DNA from: Candidatus Halomonas stercoripullorum | Lineage (GTDB): Bacteria > Pseudomonadota > Gammaproteobacteria > Pseudomonadales > Halomonadaceae | Length of the DNA stretch: 6,964 bases | Direction of reading: 5' to 3' | Assembly: GCA_019114645.1 (NCBI GenBank) | Contig: DXFC01000145.1 | Span: forward strand, 1-6,964 | Shown: in pieces, positions 1 to 5,734 of the stretch | Numbering within the stretch: position 1 is the first letter of the stretch | Layout of the letters: each line of letters opens with the position of its first letter | The notes under the pieces: model-generated | What the model was told of the DNA's origin: nothing | The model's database searches: none | Seen by the model: the letters and a program-made list of their open reading frames with translations, nothing else | Position numbers and translations under genes: made by a program

Positions 1-1
1 C

Positions 2-814
2 GATCTCGGCGTTTATGTGCGCGGCGGCAGCGGCGAGCGTATCCCGCTGTCGGAGTTCGTGACTCTGGAGCGCCAGGCCAAGCCAGCCGTAGTGTCGCGT
101 TTTGGTGTCTATCTTGGTGCCCAGTTCCAGGGCGGCCCGGCACCGGGCTACAGTTCTGGCCAGGCACTCGCTGCCATGGAGGAGGTCGTGGCGGAACTCG
201 ACGGCAACTGGGGCATGGGCTGGACAGGTACTGCTTACCAGGAAAGCCAGCTGGGGAACACCGCCGTACTGGCGATTGTGTTCGGCTTGCTGATGGTGTT
301 CCTGATCCTGGCCGCCCAGTACGAGAGTTGGTCGCTGCCGCTGGCGGTACTCACCTCCACGCCTTTTGCCTTCTTGGGGGGGGTGGGAGGTATTGTGCTG
401 CGTGGCTTGGAAACCAGTGTCTACGTTGAGATCGGCTTATTGGTCGTGGTGGGGCTGGCTGCCAAGAATGCCATCCTGATCGTCGAATTCGCCGAGCTGC
501 AGCGCAAGGAGTTGGGGAAAACGATCCAGGAGGCGGCGATCAATGCGGCGGAGCTGCGTTTCCGGCCCATTGTCATGACCTCGCTGGCGTTTATCTTCGG
601 TACCCTGCCGCTGGCGCTGGCCAGTGGTGCCAGTGATGTGAGTAGTCACCACATTGGCACCACAGTGGTAGTGGGCATGGCCTCGGTAGCCATTCTTGGC
701 AGTTGTTTCGTGCCTACCTTCTACGCCATGATCGCGTCGGCCTCCGACTGGCTGCGGCGCAAGACGCGTGGCGACAGCGAAACTCAGCAGGCGGGCACTG
801 GCGAGCAAGGTTAA
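2..814 (+). CDS. RND efflux pump inner-membrane transporter, C-terminal part (AcrB/MexB type, HAE1 family)
   Basis: This is the last ~270 codons of a proton-driven multidrug exporter; the reading frame is open to the window edge, so the gene is cut by the window and not truncated in nature. In the family, the protein forms a trimer in the inner membrane and works with a periplasmic adaptor and an outer-membrane channel. Visible parts, numbered from base 2: end of the porter/docking domain (1-85, including the DWTG-like GWTGTAYQ segment), then about five transmembrane helices (roughly 88-106, 112-135, 141-162, 193-211, 220-245) and a short charged tail. The proton-relay residues of TM10 and TM11 are present: the lysine in AAKNAILIVEF (about 155), and the arginine and threonine in LRFRPIVMTS (about 186 and 193). 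The gene ends directly before a strong terminator, so it is the last gene of its operon. Which drugs it exports cannot be told from this end. Confidence 0.95.
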   Translation, partial: DLGVYVRGGSGERIPLSEFVTLERQAKPAVVSRFGVYLGAQFQGGPAPGYSSGQALAAMEEVVAELDGNWGMGWTGTAYQESQLGNTAVLAIVFGLLMVFLILAAQYESWSLPLAVLTSTPFAFLGGVGGIVLRGLETSVYVEIGLLVVVGLAAKNAILIVEFAELQRKELGKTIQEAAINAAELRFRPIVMTSLAFIFGTLPLALASGASDVSSHHIGTTVVVGMASVAILGSCFVPTFYAMIASASDWLRRKTRGDSETQQAGTGEQG

Positions 815-842
815 TCAGACCAGTAAAGCGTAGGCAAGCCTG

Positions 843-871
843 GGGGCGTCACACGGTGGCGCCCCTTTTTT
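843..871 (+). terminator. Rho-independent terminator after the RND pump gene
   Basis: A 10-base-pair stem (843-852 with 856-865, one G-U pair) closes a 3-base loop and is followed at once by six T residues (866-871). It lies 29 bases after the RND stop codon and isolates the efflux operon from the next gene. Confidence 0.92.
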
Positions 872-946
872 ATCGCGTCCCGCTGATGGCGAGCAGCCAC
901 TGTCGCCAGGCGAATGAACAGGTTACTGATGCAAGTCACACATCGC

Positions 947-975
947 TTGATGGTGATGAGCTATGCTGAAATAAC
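947..975 (+). promoter_or_regulatory. Possible sigma70 promoter for the membrane protein gene
   Basis: A TTGATG -35-like box (947-952) and an AATAAC -10-like box (970-975) are 17 bases apart, each matching 4 of 6 consensus bases. Transcription would start near 982 and give a ~25-base leader carrying the GGAGGT ribosome site. The upstream terminator means a promoter is needed somewhere here; this is only the best visible candidate. Confidence 0.35.
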
Positions 976-1006
976 AGTCACAACGGCAATGCTCGGAGGT
1001 GCTGTC

Positions 1007-1687
1007 ATGGAGAGCGTACGCCAGATTCTGTTGAGCTTCCCCGTGGTGGTGTTCAGTGCACTGTTACCGCTGCTGCTGATTTACTGGTTGCTGGTCGCCT
1101 TGCGCCTGGCATCGTTGGAGCTGTTTGAGCGGGACAGCCTGAAGGGAGACCACCTCGCCAGCTCCATGGTCGCTCTGGGCTTTGCCGGTGTGCCGGCCTC
1201 GGTAGCACTGACTCTTTTGGTGGTATTGGCGGGTGCCCTTACCCTGGCCGTTGAACTCATGCTGTTGCGCTGGCTGTCACTGGGCATGATGCGTGTGCCG
1301 GTGGGGGTGGGGGTGCTATGGCTGTCCTTTGTGGTGGCATCGCCTCTGGCCAGCCGTGTCTGTGCCGTGCTGAGTCATCAGTTTCAGCGTCGGGCATCGG
1401 GCCACTACCGCTGTCTACTGGGAGAGCGGGTGCGGGTACTGGAGGGAGCGGACGCTGCAGGCTGGGCTCGTGCCGTACTGCTGGACAATGCCGAATGCGA
1501 AGTCAAGCTGCGTGGCAAGGTTGGCAACATGCCGCGAGCGGGCGAGGTACGTGTGCTGGTGAAGTATGTCGCTCAGCAAAACGCCTATCGAAGTGTCGAT
1601 GAAGCGAACTTTCTTGAGGCGCGAGCCCATCTCCGGCGCATCAGGCTGCGGCGCGGCGACGATAACGGAGCCGCTGCACTATCTTGA
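1007..1687 (+). CDS. Membrane protein with C-terminal OB-fold-like domain (YqiJ-like)
   Basis: A 226-residue protein of unknown function. I chose the ATG at 1007 because GGAGGT (995-1000) sits 6 bases upstream; the in-frame ATG codons at 914 and 989 lack such a site. Three hydrophobic segments are visible: residues ~8-32, ~55-85 and ~96-121. After them comes a soluble, beta-rich part (~135-210) with the segment GEVRVLVKYVAQQNAYRSV. This build, helices followed by a small OB-like barrel ending in a 'valine-rich strand plus Y/V' motif, resembles YqiJ/NfeD-like proteins, some of which lie beside flotillin genes; no flotillin gene is here. The link to that family rests on architecture and short motif likeness, not on a search. 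The stop overlaps the 3' end of the convergent tetR gene by 9 bases. A TM2 that is over 30 residues long may be one helix plus a re-entrant part. Confidence 0.75.
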   Translation: MESVRQILLSFPVVVFSALLPLLLIYWLLVALRLASLELFERDSLKGDHLASSMVALGFAGVPASVALTLLVVLAGALTLAVELMLLRWLSLGMMRVPVGVGVLWLSFVVASPLASRVCAVLSHQFQRRASGHYRCLLGERVRVLEGADAAGWARAVLLDNAECEVKLRGKVGNMPRAGEVRVLVKYVAQQNAYRSVDEANFLEARAHLRRIRLRRGDDNGAAALS

Positions 1688-2299
1688 TGTGGCGCTCATC
1701 AAGGCGAGTTGGGTCCTCACCAACTCGCCACCTCTGGTCACCAGCGAAAAGCTTTCATGATTGCGCAGCCAGTCATGGAAGAGTCCGCTAAGCATTGCCT
1801 GCAGAAGCTTGGCAGCACACTCCGGAGCAAGGTCATCGCGCAGCTGTCCCAGACGCGCGGCACAGGCAAAGTAATCGATCAATGCACCACAGGCTTCACT
1901 GGCCATCTCGTTTTGCAGTGCCAGCGGGTCGATATCGCCAAATACCTCGCAGTGGTGGATCAGAATGGCATGCACCCGGCGGTAGCGGGGGCGCTCCAGG
2001 CGCTCGAAACCGCTTAGGCAGGCCAGGCGGATCGCTTCCAGGGGAGCATCAACCAGGCCGGGATCACCGAGTTCTTGTACCAGTTCCTGAAAAGGCATGC
2101 GGACCCGGCCCAGCATGGCTTGAAAAAGATCCGCCTTGTTCTTGAAATGCCAGTAGACGGCCCCCCGGGTCAAGCCGGCATGGCGAGCGATCTGCTCCAG
2201 GGAAGTGCGCGCCACGCCTTTTTCGAGAAACACCGCTTCCGCCGCGTCGAGCAGGGCCTCGCGGGTGGCGGCGGCGTCGGCCTTGGTACGTCGAGCCAT
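1679..2299 (-). CDS. TetR/AcrR-family transcriptional regulator (TtgR/AcrR type)
   Basis: A 206-residue repressor, the normal size for TetR regulators. The N-terminal DNA-binding domain (residues ~10-57) is classic: MARRTKADAAATRE, then AAEAVFLEKGVARTSLEQIA, then the recognition helix region LTRGAVYWHFKNKADLF. This N-terminus is most like TtgR/AcrR/ArpR regulators, which control RND efflux pumps and respond to toxic hydrophobic compounds; the rest (~60-206) is the variable ligand-binding and dimerisation domain. The start is the ATG at 2299, with GAGGAG 11 bases upstream. An RND gene lies 0.9 kb away, convergent and not divergent, so control of that pump is plausible but not shown by layout. 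The gene faces away from the aspartoacylase-family gene, and a candidate operator lies between them, so self-control and control of that enzyme are both possible. The inducer is unknown. Confidence 0.9.
   Translation of the reverse strand: MARRTKADAAATREALLDAAEAVFLEKGVARTSLEQIARHAGLTRGAVYWHFKNKADLFQAMLGRVRMPFQELVQELGDPGLVDAPLEAIRLACLSGFERLERPRYRRVHAILIHHCEVFGDIDPLALQNEMASEACGALIDYFACAARLGQLRDDLAPECAAKLLQAMLSGLFHDWLRNHESFSLVTRGGELVRTQLALMSATSR
1703..1729. other. Stem-loop at the convergent gene ends (possible terminator without U-tract)
   Basis: A perfect 10-base-pair inverted repeat (GGCGAGTTGG at 1703-1712, CCAACTCGCC at 1720-1729) with a 7-base loop lies 16 bases past the membrane protein stop, inside the last codons of tetR. 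Neither side has a run of T, so it would be a weak intrinsic terminator at best; it may also protect the 3' end of the membrane protein mRNA. Confidence 0.45.
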
Positions 2300-2333
2300 G
2301 GGAAGTGTTTCTCCTCAATGTTGCGTTATGGTT

Positions 2334-2384
2334 ATTCTATCGCAGAACAAGTTATTTTACATACATGGCTGTATGGCCAAGTAA
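2334..2384. promoter_or_regulatory. Candidate TetR operator and tetR promoter
   Basis: CATACA (2360-2365) and TGTATG (2370-2375) form an inverted repeat with a 4-base TGGC spacer. A wider but off-centre pair, TTAC (2357-2360) and GTAA (2381-2384), flanks it. The known AcrR operator in E. coli has CATACAT/ATGTATG arms, so the likeness fits an AcrR-type regulator. On the minus strand a TAGAAT -10-like box (complement of 2334-2339) lies at the right distance for the operator to cover the tetR -35 region, which would give self-repression. No footprint or search was possible. Confidence 0.5.
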
Positions 2385-2398
2385 GGTCTGCTAAACGC

Positions 2399-2427
2399 TC
2401 GAACTCCAGACGCTGGCAGGGTATAAC
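2399..2427 (+). promoter_or_regulatory. Possible promoter of the aspartoacylase-family gene
   Basis: TATAAC at 2422-2427 is a good -10 box (5 of 6). The -35 position (2399-2404, TCGAAC) is poor, so the promoter may need an activator. Transcription would start near 2434 and leave a leader of ~24 bases. The candidate TetR operator is ~45 bases upstream of the -10 box. Confidence 0.35.
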
Positions 2428-2457
2428 AGATTCCATTAACCCCTGTTTGGACATGGC

Positions 2458-3489
2458 ATGTCACAACCCCCTTTTGAGCTCGCCGGTACGCCAATCAAAC
2501 CCGGTAGCCGCCTCCAGTTTGATGTGCCGGTCGCCCGTCTCTATACGCATGCCCCACTCCATATCCCCGTAGAAGTGGTACATGGTCGCCATCCGGGCCC
2601 CGTTCTACTCGTTTGCGGTGGTATCCACGGTGACGAGATCAATAGTGTCGAAATTGTGCGCCGCTTAATGCGCTCACGTCAGGTGCAGGGGCTGCGTGGC
2701 ACCTTGATTGCCGTGCCCATTGTCAATGTTTTTGGCTTCATGCAGCAGACCCGTTATCTGCCTGATCGCCGCGATCTCAACCGCTGCTTCCCGGGTAGCG
2801 AGGCGGGCTCGCTGGGCGCCCGCATGGCAGCGCTGTTTCGACAGCAGATCGTCGATCACGCCACACACATCATCGACTTGCATACCGGTGCCATTCATCG
2901 CACCAATTTGCCGCAGATTCGTGCTCAATTAAGTCCCGGCAGCGAGACCGAGCGTATGGCCGACGCCTTCGGTGCCCCCGTAATACTTAATGCCGAACTG
3001 CGCGACGGCAGCTTGCGGCATTACGCCCAGAGCCGAGGGATTCCGGTGCTGACCTATGAAGCCGGTGAGGCATTGCGTTTTGATGAGTGGGCCATCACTC
3101 CGGGTGTACGGGGAGTACTGCGGGTCATGCGGCGGTTGGGCATGCTGGCTGGTGAACAGCGCAGGCGGCCACCGCCGGCAGCGGAACTGGCCAATGGTTC
3201 AAGCTGGGCACGGGCACCTATTGACGGCATCTTGCGCCCCAAGGTGCGCCTCGGCGCCAGAGTCGCCAAGGGTGATGTGCTGGGTAAGGTAGCGGATCCC
3301 TTTGGCAACGCCGAAGCGGCGGTTGAGGCGATGGCTGACGGTATCGTGATTGGCATGAGCCGGCTGCCACTTGCCAATGAAGGGGAGGCGCTATTCCATA
3401 TTGCCCGCTTCGATGCCATTGAAGAAGCCGAAAACGCGGTGGAGACGTTTCACTCAAGCCTGGAGCTACCACACGATCCGCTTTACTGA
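2458..3489 (+). CDS. Succinylglutamate desuccinylase/aspartoacylase-family zinc hydrolase
   Basis: A 343-residue, full-length member of the AstE/AspA branch of the M14 carboxypeptidase fold, which cleaves amide bonds of N-acyl amino acids using one zinc ion. Zinc ligands are visible: H57 and E60 in GGIHGDE and H142 in IIDLHTG. R105/N108/R109 in DRRDLNR fit the substrate-carboxylate site and E201 in TYEAGE fits the catalytic base. A C-terminal beta-rich domain (~230-325) with APIDGILRPKVRLGARVAKG and the matching GIVIG segment looks like a barrel-sandwich (biotinyl-lipoyl-like) extension found in this subfamily. It is not called astE because no arginine succinyltransferase pathway genes are nearby; members with this N-terminus often lie beside rimK, which is absent here. 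The start ATG has only a weak ribosome site. The stop overlaps the convergent dusA stop by 7 bases. The true substrate is unknown. Confidence 0.88.
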   Translation: MSQPPFELAGTPIKPGSRLQFDVPVARLYTHAPLHIPVEVVHGRHPGPVLLVCGGIHGDEINSVEIVRRLMRSRQVQGLRGTLIAVPIVNVFGFMQQTRYLPDRRDLNRCFPGSEAGSLGARMAALFRQQIVDHATHIIDLHTGAIHRTNLPQIRAQLSPGSETERMADAFGAPVILNAELRDGSLRHYAQSRGIPVLTYEAGEALRFDEWAITPGVRGVLRVMRRLGMLAGEQRRRPPPAAELANGSSWARAPIDGILRPKVRLGARVAKGDVLGKVADPFGNAEAAVEAMADGIVIGMSRLPLANEGEALFHIARFDAIEEAENAVETFHSSLELPHDPLY

Positions 3490-4544
3490 ACGGGTGCCGG
3501 GTTACCACACACCAGACCGCTGCTTTCCGGGACCAGGCCCAGGGCGTCGTCGAAGACAGCAAGCCCGGCTCCGTCGCGGTGTGCATGCTCGGACAGATGT
3601 CGACGAAAACGGCGCCCACCCGGCTGGCCCTGAAACAGGCCCAACAGATGGCGAGTGATATGGTTGAGCCTGGCGCCTTCCGCAAGGCGCTGTGCGATGT
3701 AAGGGCGCAGTGAGCGTGCAGCCGCATGGCGGCTCTGGGCAGGGCCGGCGCCACCATAGAAGGCCGCATCCACCGAGGCCAGCAGCCAGGGGTTATGGTA
3801 AGCCTCCCGTCCGATCATGACACTATCCACATGCCTGAGCTGTTCGCGGCACGCTTCCAGTGTCGTGATACCTCCATTGATACCGATATGCAGCTCCGGT
3901 CGGCCGGCCTTGAGCCGGTGCACCCGTGGGTAGTTAAGCGGTGGAATATCACGGTTCTCTTTAGGCGAGAGCCCTTGCAGCCACGCTTTGCGTGCATGCA
4001 CGATAAAAGTATCGCAGCCGGCATCCGCGACCCGAGCGATAAAACGCTCCAGGTCGGCATCCTCATCCTGGTCATCGATACCGATACGGCATTTTACCGT
4101 GACAGGAATACTTACCGCATCACGCATGGCCTGCACAGCAGCGGCGACCTTTTCCGGATACCCCATCAGACAGGCCCCGATCAGGTTATTCTGCACCCGA
4201 TCGCTGGGACAGCCAACGTTGAGATTGACCTCGTCATAGCCCCAAGCCTCGGCAATGGCAGCGCACTCTGCCAGCTCACCCGCATCGCTGCCCCCCAACT
4301 GCAGGGCAATAGGATGCTCGACCTCATCGTAGCCAAGGAAACGCTCACGTGGGCTGCCATGCAAAATGGCCCCGGTGGTAACCATTTCGGTATACAGCAA
4401 AGCGTGACGAGTCAGCGCCCGAGCGAAAACGCGGAAATCACGTGTCGTCCAATCCATCATGGGTGCAACAGAGAACGTTCTATCCAGCGCTGGACGCGCC
4501 GTGTCAGTATTCATGGGGATTGTAGCGGTTGCCTTCTCAGTCAT
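3483..4544 (-). CDS. dusA: tRNA-dihydrouridine(20/20a) synthase DusA
   Basis: A 353-residue flavoenzyme that reduces uridine to dihydrouridine in the tRNA D-loop, using FMN and NADPH in the cytoplasm. The TIM-barrel motifs are intact: FSVAPMMDWTTRDFR (24-38), catalytic C112 in NVGCPSDRVQ, K151 in VTVKCRIG, the FMN/substrate segment HARKAWLQGLSPKENRDIPP (183-202), GINGGI (221-226) and MIGREAYHNPW (243-253). The length and C-terminus are normal for DusA. The first ~23 residues (MTEKATATIPMNTDTARPAL and on) lie upstream of a 29-base direct repeat and are probably supplied by an integrated element, not the original gene. The ATG at 4544 overlaps the stop of the upstream minus-strand reading frame as ATGA; its own ribosome site is poor (GAACAG), so translation may be coupled. 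The in-frame ATG at codon 11 also lacks a well-placed site. The enzyme should be active, since every conserved motif lies in the native part. Confidence 0.95.
   Translation of the reverse strand: MTEKATATIPMNTDTARPALDRTFSVAPMMDWTTRDFRVFARALTRHALLYTEMVTTGAILHGSPRERFLGYDEVEHPIALQLGGSDAGELAECAAIAEAWGYDEVNLNVGCPSDRVQNNLIGACLMGYPEKVAAAVQAMRDAVSIPVTVKCRIGIDDQDEDADLERFIARVADAGCDTFIVHARKAWLQGLSPKENRDIPPLNYPRVHRLKAGRPELHIGINGGITTLEACREQLRHVDSVMIGREAYHNPWLLASVDAAFYGGAGPAQSRHAAARSLRPYIAQRLAEGARLNHITRHLLGLFQGQPGGRRFRRHLSEHAHRDGAGLAVFDDALGLVPESSGLVCGNPAPVQ
4448..4476. repeat. Attachment-site repeat inside dusA (inner junction)
   Basis: A 29-base sequence identical to 5867-5895. On the minus strand it covers the last base of dusA codon 23 through the first base of codon 33, the most conserved segment near the DusA N-terminus. 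Identity stops sharply on both sides. Confidence 0.92.
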
Positions 4545-4993
4545 ATCTGTTCATATTTACAGTGGTTATGCTGGGTTTTGCACGTTGCGTTGTCACAATT
4601 TTGGCACTCCGTGCCGCTGAGATTTGTCACATTGGGGGAGCGAACCTTGGCGACGCTAGTTAAGCGGCCACGAAGAGGCGGCAGTTTCTCATACCTGGCT
4701 AGGATCCGCATTGCTAGGCGTGGACAACCAGACTTCACTGAGTCGCGAACGTTCCCCAAAAAGGCCATGGCGGAGGAGTGGGCCAAGCTGTCACCAATCG
4801 CATCTAGCTCGCTAACAGGAACCGGCTCCGCTTTAATCTCGTAATACGCTGCTAACATCCGGTAGCTCGAAGCGAGGCTGGCCAAGCTATCGTCCATCTG
4901 CTCCAGGGCGCTGGGGTTGACGCCTAAGTGGGGCTCTCCCTGGCTAAGGACGTCCGCTTGGTGGACGCGCCACGCCTCCAACTGCTCAGCCAT
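4541..4993 (-). CDS. Hypothetical protein, probably a chimeric island remnant
   Basis: From the ATG at 4993 this encodes ~150 residues. The first part (residues ~1-70, about 4785-4993) looks like a real helical protein, with MAEQLEAWRVHQADVL and SALEQMDDSLASLASSYRML, and the codons are natural for the genome. The second part (below ~4785) runs antisense to the integrase fragment and its promoter region, ends in a cysteine-rich tail (ECQNCDNATCKTQHNHC), and is probably out-of-frame noise joined on when the integrase was deleted. The frame is also open upstream of 4993 to beyond the hicAB terminator, with protein-like sequence to about 5065, so the true start may lie there or be lost. No ribosome site is visible at 4993. 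The stop overlaps the dusA start (ATGA). I do not recognise a family and cannot assign a function. Confidence 0.4.
   Translation of the reverse strand: MAEQLEAWRVHQADVLSQGEPHLGVNPSALEQMDDSLASLASSYRMLAAYYEIKAEPVPVSELDAIGDSLAHSSAMAFLGNVRDSVKSGCPRLAMRILARYEKLPPLRGRLTSVAKVRSPNVTNLSGTECQNCDNATCKTQHNHCKYEQI
4590..4631. promoter_or_regulatory. Direct repeats flanking a hairpin between dusA and the integrase start
   Basis: TTGTCACA occurs at 4590-4597 and again at 4624-4631, 34 bases apart in the same direction. Between them is a short hairpin, GGCAC (4603-4607) with GTGCC (4611-4615). This lies 4545-4646, the only stretch available for both the dusA and integrase promoters. Such repeats suit integrase arm-type sites or a repressor operator, but no strong promoter boxes are visible and the function is not known. 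Confidence 0.4.
4647..4844 (+). pseudogene. Truncated tyrosine integrase, N-terminal fragment (dusA-integrase type)
   Basis: Starting at a TTG codon (4647) with GGGGGAG 6 bases upstream, the frame reads LATLVKRPRRGGSFSYLARI, then RIARRGQPDFTESRTFPKKA and MAEEWAKL. This is the typical N-terminus of phage and island integrases: the 'MATxVKR' opening, a three-stranded sheet of the arm-binding domain, and the 'FxxKxxAEEWA' helix. A full protein would run ~350-400 residues, with the core-binding domain and the catalytic Arg/His/Arg/Tyr residues; here likeness stops near codon 49 (about 4790), and unrelated sequence follows to a stop at 4844. It is therefore not a working recombinase. Its place next to dusA and its divergent direction are as expected for a dusA-specific integrase. 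The family call rests on pattern recognition, not alignment. Confidence 0.75.
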
Positions 4994-5069
4994 GCAATAC
5001 AGCTCTTGGGCGGACAAACAGAAGGCAGGGAAGAACGACTGAACAGCCTGGCCACAGTAGGCCAAAACA

Positions 5070-5097
5070 AAAGCGCCGCCCAGTTGGGCGGCGCTTT
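5070..5097 (-). terminator. Rho-independent terminator of hicAB
   Basis: A nearly perfect hairpin with a 12-base-pair arm (AAAGCGCCGCCC / GGGCGGCGCTTT) and a 4-base loop. Read on the minus strand it is followed by TTTTGTTTT-like sequence, so it ends hicAB transcription 22 bases after the hicB stop. The flanking A and T runs could also let it work weakly on the plus strand. Confidence 0.9.
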
Positions 5098-5118
5098 GCG
5101 TAGGCGGTAGTGTGAGGG

Positions 5119-5475
5119 TTAGTGGCTGGGCTGGAGGTTGTTCTCGCTGGCGGCGCGGGCGATAGCGTCGGCGGCCCACTGGTTCAGACTCTTGCCAGAT
5201 GCCTGCGCAGCAATGCTGGCTGCGGCGTGTACTTCGGGGGGAATGCGTAGCAGTACGCGGCCAGATGCTGGCTTGAGTGGCTCGCGGCCGGTTGCGCGGC
5301 AATCTTCCAGGTAGTGGTCGATGGCCACATGAAAGGCATCGGTTAGCCCGACGACGCTCTCACCGTGGAAGCTGATCCGATCGGCGATCCCCAGCACATG
5401 GCCGACGAACACTTTGTCTTCGGCATCGAACTCAATGCGGGCGGTGTAACCCTGATATTTAAGGGCGTTGGTCAT
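5119..5475 (-). CDS. hicB: HicB-family antitoxin, with C-terminal ribbon-helix-helix domain
   Basis: A 118-residue antitoxin. Residues ~5-60 form the HicB domain, a partial RNase H-like fold that binds and blocks HicA: YTARIEFDAEDKVFVGHVLG, then the segment ISFHGESVVGLTDAFHVAID. Residues ~72-108 form an Arc-like ribbon-helix-helix DNA-binding domain (GRVLLRIPPEVHAAASIAA, then SGKSLNQWAADAIARAA). This is the longer HicB class that represses its own operon. The ATG overlaps the hicA stop as ATGA, so the two are translationally coupled, with toxin first as in classic hicAB. The palindrome before hicA is its likely operator. No promoter dedicated to hicB alone is visible. The location inside an island remnant suits a stability module. 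Confidence 0.9.
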   Translation of the reverse strand: MTNALKYQGYTARIEFDAEDKVFVGHVLGIADRISFHGESVVGLTDAFHVAIDHYLEDCRATGREPLKPASGRVLLRIPPEVHAAASIAAQASGKSLNQWAADAIARAASENNLQPSH

Positions 5476-5729
5476 GGTTTGATTCCTCTCTCATCCAGCC
5501 AAGCACGGACATCCTCGACCTGGTACTTTTTGGCTTCCTTGCCGGGGTGCGGCCGGTGTAGGTAGAGCCGACCGCCGGCGCCTAACTCGAAGGCGATACG
5601 CGATCCATCGCCTTCGCGCACTGTGCCACCCAGAGCAACGACAAGCGCTTCAATGTCGGCGAACACTATTCCGCTGGCTGTGGGGCGACGATAAACGGCC
5701 GCTAAGGTTTTCCGGTGCTTGGTTTTCAT
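5472..5729 (-). CDS. hicA: HicA-type toxin (mRNA interferase)
   Basis: An 85-residue protein matching the HicA fold (dsRNA-binding-like, alpha-beta-beta-beta-alpha): MKTKHRKTLAAVYRRP, helix DIEALVVALGG, strands REGDGSRIAFELGAGGRLYL, then HRPHPGKEAKKYQVEDVRAW. HicA toxins degrade mRNA and slow growth when HicB is lost. In many HicA proteins the active histidine lies in a G-S-H-H segment; here that place reads GSRI, while H58 and H61 in HRPHPGKE are kept, as in a known variant branch. Activity is thus likely but not certain. I chose the ATG at 5729 because family homology begins there and the upstream in-frame codons (to 5813) run through the operator palindrome. There is no well-spaced ribosome site, so the transcript may be leaderless or nearly so. 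Confidence 0.85.
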   Translation of the reverse strand: MKTKHRKTLAAVYRRPTASGIVFADIEALVVALGGTVREGDGSRIAFELGAGGRLYLHRPHPGKEAKKYQVEDVRAWLDERGIKP

Positions 5730-5734
5730 CCTGC

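Noticed and set aside
437..808. Minus-strand open frame opposite the RND pump
   Set aside because: It is antisense to strongly conserved transmembrane motifs, with no start signal.
1296..1316. GTGGGGGTGGGGGTG tract as a possible G-quadruplex
   Set aside because: It has too few separated G runs for a good quadruplex and is explained by Val/Gly codons of a transmembrane segment.
2453..2455. ATG just upstream of the aspartoacylase-family start
   Set aside because: It is out of frame with the enzyme and has no better ribosome site.
3218..3769. Minus-strand open frame of 183 codons across the aspartoacylase/dusA junction
   Set aside because: It overlaps two well-supported genes in other frames and reads as low-complexity translation.
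3726..4646. Long plus-strand open frame antisense to dusA
   Set aside because: It is the mirror of the conserved DusA frame and has no family likeness; only its tail from 4647 on, the integrase fragment, is accepted.
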